DNA from: an uncultured Sutterella sp.
GTDB taxonomy: Bacteria > Pseudomonadota > Gammaproteobacteria > Burkholderiales > Burkholderiaceae_F
Length of the DNA: 64,000 nt
NCBI GenBank assembly: GCA_900544345.1
Contig: UQUR01000003.1
Span: 134,915 to 198,914 of the forward strand
Reading direction: 5' to 3'
The notes beneath the pieces are model-generated. The model did no database searches and was not told the DNA's origin. It saw nothing but the letters and a program-made list of their open reading frames with translations. Below, piece by piece: positions 32,406-41,868 of the stretch (positions are counted from its first letter, which is position 1; every line of letters starts with the position of its first letter). A program made the translations under genes and the position numbers.

Positions 32406-33536
32406 ATGTTTTCAAAGTTTGCACCTAAGTACGCAGCGCTAGCTTTGTCTGTCCTGGCCGCTATTTCGCTTGCTGGCTGCAAAGAGCAAGCTGCGACTGT
32501 CCAAAAAGGCCCCCAAGAGGTTGGCGTTGTGACGGTAGAAACCTCAAGTCCGATAATGACGACAGAATTATCGGGTCGTACCAGCGCCTATCAGGTTGCT
32601 GAGGTGCGTCCGCAAATCAGCGGTATTATCCAAAAGAGAATTTTTACAGAAGGTCAAATGGTTAAAGCAGGTGACCAGCTTTATCAAATTGATCCGGCTT
32701 TATACGAAGCTGCCTATGAGGAAGCAGTCGCTAATTATGAACTCGCTCGCGCCAATGCTAGACGTTCTGCCCAGTTGGTTAAGGTGAATGCTGTCAGTAA
32801 GCAAGACAATGATGCTGCTCAGGCACAGATGAAAACTGCTCGTGCGGCTATGAAAACAGCTAAAACCAATTTGGATTACACCAAAGTTGAGAGTCCGATA
32901 TCGGGCCGTGTTGGTCGCTCTGAAGTGACTCCGGGTGCATTAGTCAATGCTTATCAAACTTTTATGACAACGGTGCAACAGCTTGATCCTATTTATGTGG
33001 ACGTTCGTCAGACAAGCTCTGAGATGCTTCGCTTAAAGCACGAAATTGCTTCAGGCAAAGTTAAGGCGAATAAAGATGGAGCCGTAGAAGTTTCACTTTT
33101 AATGGAAGACGGTTCAGTTTATCCCCAAAAAGGCAGGCTTACTTTTACAGGTGAAGAAGTCGATGAGGGAACGGGCATGATTAATTTGCGTGCTATTTTC
33201 CCAAACCCCAACGGTGATTTGCTCCCGGGAATGTTCGTGCGTGCCCGTTTGGAAGAAGGCGCCAGACCGGATTCAGTTGTGATTTCTCAGCGTTGTGTGA
33301 TGCGCGATCCGAAAGGTCAGGCATACGTTTATGTGGTTAAACCTGATAACACGATTGAACAACGCAACGTCGTCGCCAATCGTGTGATCGGAACCAATTG
33401 GTTGATTGAGTCCGGGCTGAAAGCCGGCGAAAAAGTGGTGATTGACGGTATCGGCAAGGTGCGCATCGGCGCTAAGGTGACGATTGCTCAACCTGCTGCA
33501 GCTTCAACACCTGCCGCACAAGCAGCGGCAAAGTAA
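32406..33536 (+). CDS. RND efflux periplasmic adaptor (AcrA/MexA type)
   Basis: The membrane-fusion protein links the inner-membrane pump to the outer-membrane channel. The 376 residues start with a lipoprotein signal (LSVLAAISLAGC, lipid Cys at 25). The lipoyl/barrel motifs AEVRPQISGIIQKRIFTEGQ and DYTKVESPISGRVGRSEV frame the coiled coil (about 90-150), and GMINLRAIFPNPNGDLLPGMFV is the adaptor signature. An Ala-rich tail ends the protein. First gene of the adaptor-pump-channel-repressor operon. Confidence 0.95.
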   Translation: MFSKFAPKYAALALSVLAAISLAGCKEQAATVQKGPQEVGVVTVETSSPIMTTELSGRTSAYQVAEVRPQISGIIQKRIFTEGQMVKAGDQLYQIDPALYEAAYEEAVANYELARANARRSAQLVKVNAVSKQDNDAAQAQMKTARAAMKTAKTNLDYTKVESPISGRVGRSEVTPGALVNAYQTFMTTVQQLDPIYVDVRQTSSEMLRLKHEIASGKVKANKDGAVEVSLLMEDGSVYPQKGRLTFTGEEVDEGTGMINLRAIFPNPNGDLLPGMFVRARLEEGARPDSVVISQRCVMRDPKGQAYVYVVKPDNTIEQRNVVANRVIGTNWLIESGLKAGEKVVIDGIGKVRIGAKVTIAQPAAASTPAAQAAAK

Positions 33537-33561
33537 TTAGACAAGGCAAAGGAAATAGTTT

Positions 33562-36500
33562 ATGTCTCGATTTTTTCTAGGACGGCCGATTTTTGCTTGG
33601 GTGATCGCAATTGTGATCATGTTGGCCGGTATCTTGTCAATTACAAGACTACCGGTGTCGCAGTACCCGCAAATTGCACCTCCTCAAGTGACGATTACCG
33701 CCACTTACCCTGGTGCTTCGGCTGAAACAATTGAAAATACGATCACTCAGCAGATCGAACAGGCTATGACCGGTTTGGACGGCTACTTATATATGGCATC
33801 CAATTCGGACTCATCGGGTCGCGTTTCAATTGATATTACCTTTGAAGCAGGAACGGACCCGGATATTGCTCAGGTTCAGGTGCAAAACCGTTTGAAAACG
33901 GTTGAAAACAGTCTCCCGCAAGTGGTGCAGCAGCTGGGTGTGAACGTGGATAAGTCTGCGGCCAACTTCCTGATGGTGGTGGGCTTTGTCGATAAAAACG
34001 GCAAGATGAGCAGTGCTGACCTCTCTGACTACTTGGTCAACAATGTTCAGGAACCGCTTTCTCGTATTACCGGTGTCGGTGAAGTCGAAGTGTTCGGTAG
34101 CTCGTACTCCATGCGTATCTGGTTGGATCCGGAAAAACTGCATAAGTATTCGCTTTCAACCGATGAAATTGTCGCTGCGATTGAAGAGCAAAACGTTCAG
34201 GTTTCATCCGGTGCTATCGGTAACTTACCTTCCAACACCCGCTATGAGTTAAATGCCACGATTAATTCGATGTCACTTCTGGAAACGGTGGCTGACTTCG
34301 AAAACATCATGGTGAAAACCTCCATGGACGGCTCTCGCGTTTTGATGAAAGATGTGGCCCGCGTAGAAATGGGGGAAGAAAGCTATAACGTCATTGCTCT
34401 TTATAACGGCAGAGAATCTACCGGTATGGCCATCAGTTTGGCTTCCGGTGCCAATGCTATGGCTACGAGCGATCGCGTGAAGGCCCGTCTCAATGAAATG
34501 CAAGTCAACTTCCCGGACGGAATGGAATGGGTGGTGCCGTTTGATACGACGCCTTTCGTTCGAATTTCTATTCAGGAAGTGGTTCGCACGCTGTTTGAAG
34601 CTATTGTGCTTGTGGTCTGCGTGATGTTCTTATTCCTGCAGAACTGGCGTGCGACGCTCATTCCGACGATTGCTGTGCCTGTAGTGCTTTTGGGTACTTT
34701 CGGTGTGTTGCAGGCCATGGGCTACTCCATTAACGTGCTCACCATGTTTGCTATGGTGCTTGCCATCGGTCTATTGGTCGATGACGCCATTGTGGTGGTG
34801 GAAAACGTTGAGCGTGTGATGAGAACAGAAGGGCTCTCACCACGAGAGGCCACAGAAAAGTCCATGGGACAGATTCAGGGCGCTTTGGTGGGTATTGCCA
34901 TGGTGTTGGCTGCCGTGTTCGTCCCGATGGCCTTCTTTGGCGGCTCTACCGGCATCATTTACCGTCAGTTCTCCGTCACGATTGTGTCGGCTATGGTGCT
35001 GTCTGTATTGGTAGCTTTGATTTTGACGCCGGTGCTTTGCGCATCGCTTCTTAAGCCCATTGATTCCGAACACCATGAAAACAAACAGGGATTTTTCGGC
35101 CGCTTTAACCGCGGATTTGAAAAGTTCTCCTTATGGATTCGCACAATAGTCGGTCAAGCCATCCCGCATACACTTCGTACGATTTTGGTTTATGTCATTA
35201 TCTTGGGTGGTGTGGTGTTCGGTTTTTGGAAGTTGCCCTCCAGCTTTATGCCGGGTGAAGACCAAGGCGTGTTGCTTGCACAGGTGATTACTCCTGCCGG
35301 TACCTCTCAGCAAAGAACCCAAGAAGTATTGAATCGTATGAGTCAGTACTTCCAAACGAAAGAAACCGAGAACGTGGAGTCAGTGTTTACGGTTTCGGGC
35401 TTCTCATTCGGCGGTACGGGTCAAAACACGGGTTTGATGTTCGTACGCTTGAAGGACTGGGGAGAGCGTGAAGGCGACGGTCAGGATGTGAACTCCATCA
35501 CAGCCCGTGCCATGGCAGAGTTTTCTCAGTATAAAGATGCTAATGCTTATGCCTTCCCGCCTCCAGCTGTGCCTGAATTAGGTATTGCCGATGGCTTTGA
35601 TATTTATTTGCAGGCAAGCGCAGGCCAAACCCACGAAGAATTAATGGCGGTGCGAAACCAATTCCTGGGTTTAGGGAATGCTCACGAGCATTTAACGTCT
35701 GTTCGTCCTAACGGCATGGAAGATACGCCACAGCTACACTTGGAAATTGACACTGAAAAGGCTCGCGCTTTAGGTGTTTCGATTAATTCCATTAACTCAA
35801 CTTTGGCGACAGCTTGGGGTAGTACCTATGTCAATGACTTCCTCGATCGTGGCCGTGTGAAAAAGGTTTATGTCCAGGGCGACAGCCAGTTCAGACAAAA
35901 GCCTGAAGATTTAGGGAAGTGGTACGTAAAAAACAGTGCCGGTGAAATGGTGCCGTTCTCTGCATTCTCAACCACTTCCTGGAAGTACGGCTCACCGCGT
36001 CTGGAGCGTTTTAACGGTTTGTCTGCCGTGAACATTCAAGGCAACCCCCGCACTGGCTTCAGTTCGGGTGATGCGTTGGCCGCTGTGGCAGAAATCGCCC
36101 AAAAATTGCCGACAGGCTACAGTGTTGCCTATACAGGTGTGTCTTATCAGGAACGGGAAGCAGGCGGTCAGGCAGCCCCCTTGTACGCACTTTCCATTTT
36201 GGTGGTGTTCCTCTGTCTGGCAGCCCTCTATGAAAGCTGGTCTATTCCTATTGCTGTGATTTTGGTCATTCCGATGGGTGTGATCGGTGCCTTGGCCCTA
36301 ACAGGGTTAAGAGGTTTGAATAACGATATTTACTTCCAAGTGGGTTTGATTACAACAATCGGTTTGGTGAGTAAAAACGCCATTTTGATTGTGGAATTTG
36401 CTAAAGACCTGCACGATAGCGGAGAAGATATCGTTCATGCGGCTATCGATGCAGTTCGCTTGCGTCTGCGTCCGATTGTGATGACTTCTTTGGCCTTCGG

Positions 36501-36849
36501 CTTGGGTGTGTTGCCTTTGGCTTTGGCCCACGGTGCCGGTTCCGGTGCTCAGAATGCTATCGGTTGGGGCGTGTTGGGCGGTATGATTACAGGTACGCTT
36601 TTGTGCGTGCTCTTTGTTCCGCTTTTCTACGTCATGATTATGCGCATTTCGGGCAGTGCCAATGAGCGTAATGTCGATTTACAGGCCGCTGCTGCTGAAA
36701 CAGCCTTTGAAGCAAAGGCTCTCAAAGAAGGCGAACTCACGTTCTATGAACGTGAAGAGAATAAGGAAAATGATTCTGCTCAATCGTCCCCTCAAGCAAC
36801 TGCCTCTGAAGGCAACAACTCATCTAAAGCAGATAAAAAGGGAGAATAA
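33562..36849 (+). CDS. RND multidrug efflux transporter (AcrB/MexB type)
   Basis: This proton-driven inner-membrane trimeric pump exports drugs, detergents and bile-like compounds. The 1095 residues start with FFLGRPIFAWVIAIVIML, and contain TM4 with LAIGLLVDDAIVVVENVERV including the two proton-relay Asp residues, two porter halves, and TM10-12 with LVSKNAILIVEFAKDLHDSG. It belongs to the HAE1 subfamily. It is about 45 residues longer than AcrB because of a charged, low-complexity C-terminal tail (from about residue 1035, rich in Glu, Ala, Ser and Lys). Confidence 0.96.
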   Translation: MSRFFLGRPIFAWVIAIVIMLAGILSITRLPVSQYPQIAPPQVTITATYPGASAETIENTITQQIEQAMTGLDGYLYMASNSDSSGRVSIDITFEAGTDPDIAQVQVQNRLKTVENSLPQVVQQLGVNVDKSAANFLMVVGFVDKNGKMSSADLSDYLVNNVQEPLSRITGVGEVEVFGSSYSMRIWLDPEKLHKYSLSTDEIVAAIEEQNVQVSSGAIGNLPSNTRYELNATINSMSLLETVADFENIMVKTSMDGSRVLMKDVARVEMGEESYNVIALYNGRESTGMAISLASGANAMATSDRVKARLNEMQVNFPDGMEWVVPFDTTPFVRISIQEVVRTLFEAIVLVVCVMFLFLQNWRATLIPTIAVPVVLLGTFGVLQAMGYSINVLTMFAMVLAIGLLVDDAIVVVENVERVMRTEGLSPREATEKSMGQIQGALVGIAMVLAAVFVPMAFFGGSTGIIYRQFSVTIVSAMVLSVLVALILTPVLCASLLKPIDSEHHENKQGFFGRFNRGFEKFSLWIRTIVGQAIPHTLRTILVYVIILGGVVFGFWKLPSSFMPGEDQGVLLAQVITPAGTSQQRTQEVLNRMSQYFQTKETENVESVFTVSGFSFGGTGQNTGLMFVRLKDWGEREGDGQDVNSITARAMAEFSQYKDANAYAFPPPAVPELGIADGFDIYLQASAGQTHEELMAVRNQFLGLGNAHEHLTSVRPNGMEDTPQLHLEIDTEKARALGVSINSINSTLATAWGSTYVNDFLDRGRVKKVYVQGDSQFRQKPEDLGKWYVKNSAGEMVPFSAFSTTSWKYGSPRLERFNGLSAVNIQGNPRTGFSSGDALAAVAEIAQKLPTGYSVAYTGVSYQEREAGGQAAPLYALSILVVFLCLAALYESWSIPIAVILVIPMGVIGALALTGLRGLNNDIYFQVGLITTIGLVSKNAILIVEFAKDLHDSGEDIVHAAIDAVRLRLRPIVMTSLAFGLGVLPLALAHGAGSGAQNAIGWGVLGGMITGTLLCVLFVPLFYVMIMRISGSANERNVDLQAAAAETAFEAKALKEGELTFYEREENKENDSAQSSPQATASEGNNSSKADKKGE

Positions 36850-36851
36850 GC

Positions 36852-38300
36852 ATGCAAAAGACCTTTAAGTTTTTACCGTTGGTGGCCGCTTTGGCATTGA
36901 CAGGTTGCATGTCGATGGCTCCCAGCTATGAAAGACCTCAGGCGCCGATTCTCAACGTCTGGCCTACGGGAGAGGCCTATGCCGATGCGAAGTTAAATCA
37001 GCAGGCCTTACCCGATTGGCGTGAGTTTTTCACCGATGAGCGTTTGCGTAAAGTCATTGAGCTTACGTTAGATAATAATCGTGACTATCGCGTGGCGATG
37101 CTCAATGTTCAGCGTATGCGCTATGCCTACAATATTCAGCGCTCTGAATTCCTGCCGAGCATTTCTGCTGCAGGTTCGGGTGAACACTCCGGAACTCCCC
37201 GAACGCTTAGCGCAACCGGTCAGGATGCGGTCAGCCACGTTTACTCGGCTAATTTAGCGATGGCCTCTTATGAGCTTGACCTCTTCGGGCGTATCCGCAG
37301 CTTAAGCGATGAAGCGCTTAATCAGTATTTTGCAACTGAAGAAGCAAGAAAGAGCTCTCGGGTCACACTGATTGCCGAAACCGCGAATTTGTGGCTGCAG
37401 TTGGGCGCTGATCGCTCGTTACTGGCTTTTGCAAAAGAAACGCTTGACAGTCAGGAGCAATCCTACAAGCTCTCAGAAGCCAGCTATAAAGCCGGTGCTA
37501 TTAATTTGCTTGAGTTAAACCAAGCCAAGCAAATGTACGCCAGTGCCCAAGCTTCTTACGCTTCCACTCAACGGGCTGTCGCTCAGGACTTAAATGCTTT
37601 GGCATTGTTGGTGGGTACCGAAGTGCCTGAGTCGCTTCTGCCGACAAAGGTTGAGGTCGTAACTTTGGCAGGCATGCTGCCTCAGGGCGTGCCCTCAGAA
37701 GTGCTTTTAAATCGTCCTGATATCGCTCAGGCTGAGTACACGCTGATGGCTGCCAATGCAGATATCGGAGCTGCCAGAGCCAATTTCTTCCCGAGAATTA
37801 CTCTTGTTGCCTCAGGCGGTACCGGTGCCACGGAGTTAGACGACCTTTTCTCAGGCGGAACGCGCCTGTGGAGCTTCTCGCCTTCGATCTCTTTGCCGAT
37901 TTTCACGGGCGGAGCTAACTGGGCAACGCTGCGTGTGTCTGAAACGGAAAGAGACATTGCGGTTGCCGACTATGAAAAGGCGATTCAAACTGCTTTCCGC
38001 GAAGTGGCAGATGCTCTGGCAACTGAGGGCACCATTGAACGGGAGCTCAAAGCCACGCAGGACTATGCTGATGCAACCAAAAAGGCCTATGAATTGGCAC
38101 AAGCTCGCTACCGTCATGGTTCTGAAAGCTTTTTAACGGTTTTGGATTCTCAACGGCAGTATGTGAGTGCTCAAACTCAGTTGGCGGTTGCTCAACAAGC
38201 CCGTGCTATGAGTTTAGTTACTTTGTACAAAGTCTTAGGTGGCGGTGCAGTTGACTTAGAAAAAAATCTGAGGATAAAACTAGCCAAACGACAGAGGTGA
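36852..38300 (+). CDS. Outer-membrane efflux lipoprotein (NodT/OprM type)
   Basis: This is the outer-membrane channel of the tripartite pump. The 482 residues have a lipoprotein signal (FLPLVAALALTGC, lipid Cys at 19) and two TolC-type repeats, seen in YELDLFGRIRSLSDEALNQY and the characteristic PSISLPIFTGGANWATLRVSE. LLNRPDIAQAEYTLMAANADIGAARANFFPRITL is split between helix and strand segments, as in OprM. It starts two bases after the pump gene, so all three components are coupled. Confidence 0.95.
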   Translation: MQKTFKFLPLVAALALTGCMSMAPSYERPQAPILNVWPTGEAYADAKLNQQALPDWREFFTDERLRKVIELTLDNNRDYRVAMLNVQRMRYAYNIQRSEFLPSISAAGSGEHSGTPRTLSATGQDAVSHVYSANLAMASYELDLFGRIRSLSDEALNQYFATEEARKSSRVTLIAETANLWLQLGADRSLLAFAKETLDSQEQSYKLSEASYKAGAINLLELNQAKQMYASAQASYASTQRAVAQDLNALALLVGTEVPESLLPTKVEVVTLAGMLPQGVPSEVLLNRPDIAQAEYTLMAANADIGAARANFFPRITLVASGGTGATELDDLFSGGTRLWSFSPSISLPIFTGGANWATLRVSETERDIAVADYEKAIQTAFREVADALATEGTIERELKATQDYADATKKAYELAQARYRHGSESFLTVLDSQRQYVSAQTQLAVAQQARAMSLVTLYKVLGGGAVDLEKNLRIKLAKRQR

Positions 38301-38317
38301 AAAGCGAGGCTTAAAGC

Positions 38318-38923
38318 ATGTCAAAAAATCTCGCCCAGCAGCGCCGCGAAGAAATTATCAAGGCGGCTCATAAGTGTTTTATTGCTAAGGGTTTTCACGC
38401 TACTGGAATGGCTGATATTGCCCGAGAGTTCGGCATGAGTGCCGGGCATATTTATAACTATTTTCCGAGTAAAACGGCCATTATTGAGGAAGTTATTTCC
38501 CGAGGAATGGAAGATTTTTACAAAAATTCGTGTGCTCTTCAGGAAAATCAGGGTAGTTACGAGGAGACCCTTCAGCAAGTCAGACGAGTATTTGGCGATT
38601 GTTTCAGACGAGAAAGAATCGTTTTGTCACTTGAGCTTCTTACAGAGGCCTCTCGTGATCCCGAATTGGAAAAAGTTCTTCAGAAAGCCGATGTTAAGGC
38701 TCGTACGCATCTGAAAGAAATTTGCTATCCGAAAAGCAACGATCCGTCTGATTGGATACGTGTTGAATTGGGTATGGCAACCATTGAGGGGATCGGGATG
38801 CGATTTTTGCGTAACCCGGATTTAAATTTTGATCTTGTTTGCGAACTTCTTGCCGAACGCATTTATACGCCGCGAGAAAAGTTAAAGCAAAAAATAAAGG
38901 AGCTTGAATCAAAAGCTGCATAA
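38318..38923 (+). CDS. TetR family repressor of the efflux operon
   Basis: The 201 residues have the TetR N-terminal helix-turn-helix: EEIIKAAHKCFIAKGFHATG, MADIAREFGMSAGHIYNYFPSK (about 11-55), followed by a variable helical ligand domain. It is the last gene of the adaptor-pump-channel operon, 17 bases after the channel gene, so it should be autoregulated through the palindrome at 32328-32349. The usual arrangement of such regulators is divergent, so a promoter-distal position is less common. The inducer is unknown. Confidence 0.92.
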   Translation: MSKNLAQQRREEIIKAAHKCFIAKGFHATGMADIAREFGMSAGHIYNYFPSKTAIIEEVISRGMEDFYKNSCALQENQGSYEETLQQVRRVFGDCFRRERIVLSLELLTEASRDPELEKVLQKADVKARTHLKEICYPKSNDPSDWIRVELGMATIEGIGMRFLRNPDLNFDLVCELLAERIYTPREKLKQKIKELESKAA

Positions 38924-38926
38924 TAA

Positions 38927-38963
38927 AAAACAGCCAGCTTCAATTAAGAAGACTGGCTGTTTT
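38927..38963. terminator. Bidirectional terminator between tetR and the HtrA gene
   Basis: AAAACAGCCAG and CTGGCTGTTTT form an 11-base perfect stem with A and T flanks. Confidence 0.9.
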
Positions 38964-38976
38964 GTAGTTTTGCTCC

Positions 38977-40410
38977 TTATTTGAGGTCAACTGCAATAAA
39001 GATACGGGAATTTTGGCGTTGGACTAACAGGGCAACCTTATCTGCGCCCGATACTGCACGACGCAAATCTCCAACTGTTTTCACGCTCTTACCGTTGGCA
39101 CTCAAAATAATATCGCGAGGCATTAAGCCGGCTCGAGCAGCTGCCGCACGAACCTCCGTAACAAGCAGACCGTTTGTCAGATCCAACTCTTTTAATTCTT
39201 CCTCATTTAAAGCACGAACTGAAACACCGAGTTTACCTTGAGTTTGTTTGACCTCATTGGGGCTAGTACTTTCTTCCGGATTTTCAGCTACTGTAACCGT
39301 TACGTCTTTCTCTTTACCGTCACGCAAAACAGTTAATTTCACTTTTGTTCCAGGTTTCATAGCAGAAATTTTGACAGGAAGATCGTTGGCACTGTTGATG
39401 GCCTGACCATTTAAAGCTACGACGATGTCTCCCACCTTTAGCCCAGCTTTTTCACCAGGTTGCCCCTTTTCAAGCTGAGTAATGACAGCCCCACGAGGGG
39501 TCTTCATACCAAAAGCTTCAGCCAAATCCTGGGTGACAGCTTGAATGCCTACACCGATGCGACCACGGATGACACGACCGTTTTCAATCAATTGATCTTT
39601 AATTTGTATAGCCAGATCAATTGGGATGGAGAAGGACAAGCCCATAAAACCGCCTGAAGTAGAGAAGATTTGTGAGTTAATTCCCACCACTTCGCCTTTC
39701 ATGTTAAAAAGCGGGCCACCAGAGTTGCCGGGATTGACTGCAACGTCTGTCTGAATAAAGGGGACGTATTCTTCAGAAGGCAATGCACGGCTTTTAGCCG
39801 AAACAATACCAGCAGTGACAGTGTTATCCAATCCAAAGGGCGAGCCGATGGCAGCAACCCATTCACCAACCTTTAATTTTTCAGATGAACCGATTTTCAA
39901 AACTGGTAAATCTTTTGCATCAATCTTTACAACGGCAATGTCGGTTTTTTTATCGAGTCCTAATACCTTACCGGAGAATTCTCGGTTATCGGTCAAACGT
40001 ATGCGAATTTCATCGGCCCCTTCAACAACGTGGGCATTGGTGAGAATGACGCCGTCAGAGGAAATGATAAAACCTGAACCTGTGCCGCGTTGTTCCGGGA
40101 CTCGCTGCTCTTGGGGGCCGAATGGCATAATGGGAAAACCGAAGCGACGGAAAAGTTCTGCTGTGCGATCATCCAAACCGGGAAAAGGTGATTGAATTGT
40201 TTGTGTTCTGGCGTTTCGAATGGTGGAAATATTTACAACGCCTTTACCATTTTCTTCAACAAGTTTAGTGAAGTCCGGCAACGTTACTTGAGAGCCGGAA
40301 TCTTCGGAGGAGAAAAAAGGAACTTCAGCTTGCGCAACAGGGGCGATACTCAACGCTGCAGCCAGCGCAGCGGCCAGTACGGACGATTTCAATACACTCT
40401 TTTTAACCAT
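38977..40410 (-). CDS. Periplasmic serine protease/chaperone (DegP/HtrA, MucD-like)
   Basis: HtrA proteases degrade or refold damaged envelope proteins. The 477 residues from the ATG at 40410 (MVKKSVLKSS; GGAG nine bases upstream) begin with a signal peptide ending near AQA-EV. The catalytic triad is His127 in ILTNAHVVEGAD, Asp157 in KKTDIAVVKI and Ser230 in NPGNSGGPLFN. Two PDZ domains follow (about 280-370 and 395-470). It is downstream of a two-component system on the same strand, with 130 bases between, which suggests envelope-stress control. Confidence 0.95.
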   Translation of the reverse strand: MVKKSVLKSSVLAAALAAALSIAPVAQAEVPFFSSEDSGSQVTLPDFTKLVEENGKGVVNISTIRNARTQTIQSPFPGLDDRTAELFRRFGFPIMPFGPQEQRVPEQRGTGSGFIISSDGVILTNAHVVEGADEIRIRLTDNREFSGKVLGLDKKTDIAVVKIDAKDLPVLKIGSSEKLKVGEWVAAIGSPFGLDNTVTAGIVSAKSRALPSEEYVPFIQTDVAVNPGNSGGPLFNMKGEVVGINSQIFSTSGGFMGLSFSIPIDLAIQIKDQLIENGRVIRGRIGVGIQAVTQDLAEAFGMKTPRGAVITQLEKGQPGEKAGLKVGDIVVALNGQAINSANDLPVKISAMKPGTKVKLTVLRDGKEKDVTVTVAENPEESTSPNEVKQTQGKLGVSVRALNEEELKELDLTNGLLVTEVRAAAARAGLMPRDIILSANGKSVKTVGDLRRAVSGADKVALLVQRQNSRIFIAVDLK

Positions 40411-40540
40411 AACTAAAAACTCCGAATGAAATTCTTTGAGGCAATTCATTGATTGGTTTGCCAAACATTGAAACGATAATAAAAAACAGACGATTTTTGT
40501 TTGTCGGGTTGTTTCGATCCACCTTTATTTGTAACAAAGA

Positions 40541-41860
40541 CTAGTGAATCAATGTACGTAGTGGCAATTTAATCCGCATAGTTGTTCCCTTACCGTCCAA
40601 GCCGTCATCAACGAATATTTGGCCGTGATGAATTTCTACAATACGTTTGACAATGGCTAAGCCTAGGCCATGTCCCTGAGCTTTGGTCCCCAGCGCTCGG
40701 TAGAAACGATCAAATATCCTCTCACGCTCTTCGGGAGCAATTCCTGGTCCATTATCACTTACTTCAATGACAGCGCTATGGTTGTCTTCTCTGATACAAA
40801 GACGGATACGACCGTTGTCTTGTGTATACCGGATAGCATTATCGGTTAGATTTGTTACAAGCAGTTTTAAGGCATCTTCCATGCCATCAACGGCTATGTT
40901 TGATGCAGAGGTTTCAAGCGTAATATTTTTTTGTTGAGCGAGAACCATTAATTCATCAGCAACGCTTTTAATGACTTGGTCAAGATGTACTTTAACAAAT
41001 GGTTTTTTGTGCGCATCGGGGTCAAGCCGTGCGATGACTAATAATTGTTGAACCAGACCGGTTGCCCGGTCAATGCCTGCATGCAGACGATTAAAAGCTT
41101 TTTGACGGCTTTCTTCAGTTTTGGCTCTCTCGGCTAATTGAACCTGAAGTTTGAGTGCGGTAAGCGGAGTTCGAAGCTCATGAGCGGCATCAGAGGCAAA
41201 GCGCTTCTGAGCTTCAAGACTCTGAGCAAGTTTAGCCAAGAGGTCATTGAGTGCTAAAACCAGTTGTTTGACTTCAACAGGTAGAGCTTTTACCGGAAGG
41301 GGTTCAAGCGATGTGGAAGAGCGCGTAGAAACAATTTTTGCAGTTCGATTAAGGCTAGCCAAGCCCTGTCCTACCAAAAGCCAAACAGCGACAATCAAAA
41401 AAGGTAAAAGTAGAACTAAAGGCTGAAGAATATGTAGCGCAGAACTGAAAGCGAGTTTGACGCGTACATCAACGGGTTGCGCCGTGATGATGAGAAGATT
41501 TTGATCGGTTTTAAGACTGTAGATTCGCCAGGTTTGACCTTCGTGACGGATATTGGCAAAACCTGCTGTTGCTGGGGATGGAAAGGGTGAGGCAAGGCTA
41601 CTTGACAAATGTGTCTGACCCGTCTGTATATTGGTCAATTGAACAACAATGTGTTGCTCATCAGAACCAGTCGATTTCATAGACGGTAATTGTCCGTCAG
41701 AATGTACACTTAAAGAAATCGCAATTTGCTGCAGTTCAGTATCTAAAAAACGGTCAACTTCCCCTCTGGCTGAAACAAATGTCATATAGGTCGCAGCCAC
41801 ACCAGCTAAAAGCAAAGCGATGCAAAATGTCCAAAGCAGTCTGTCTCGGATGGAATACAT
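40541..41860 (-). CDS. Sensor histidine kinase (QseC/TctE-like)
   Basis: The 439 residues have two membrane helices (about 9-29 and 143-163) around a periplasmic sensing region of about 110 residues, a HAMP linker, the HisKA site FASDAAHELRTPLTAL with phospho-acceptor His227, and the HATPase domain with NLTDNAIRY, DNGPGIAPEERERIFDRFYR and GHGLGLAIVKRI. The start at 41860 (MYSIRDRLL) is preceded by GAT and follows the response-regulator stop by eight bases. Its cognate regulator is the upstream gene. The signal is unknown. Confidence 0.93.
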   Translation of the reverse strand: MYSIRDRLLWTFCIALLLAGVAATYMTFVSARGEVDRFLDTELQQIAISLSVHSDGQLPSMKSTGSDEQHIVVQLTNIQTGQTHLSSSLASPFPSPATAGFANIRHEGQTWRIYSLKTDQNLLIITAQPVDVRVKLAFSSALHILQPLVLLLPFLIVAVWLLVGQGLASLNRTAKIVSTRSSTSLEPLPVKALPVEVKQLVLALNDLLAKLAQSLEAQKRFASDAAHELRTPLTALKLQVQLAERAKTEESRQKAFNRLHAGIDRATGLVQQLLVIARLDPDAHKKPFVKVHLDQVIKSVADELMVLAQQKNITLETSASNIAVDGMEDALKLLVTNLTDNAIRYTQDNGRIRLCIREDNHSAVIEVSDNGPGIAPEERERIFDRFYRALGTKAQGHGLGLAIVKRIVEIHHGQIFVDDGLDGKGTTMRIKLPLRTLIH

Positions 41861-41868
41861 GATCAAAA

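Noticed and set aside
34837..35076. Antisense frames opposite the RND pump gene
   Set aside because: They are shadows with no start signals and low-complexity His/Gln/Arg composition.
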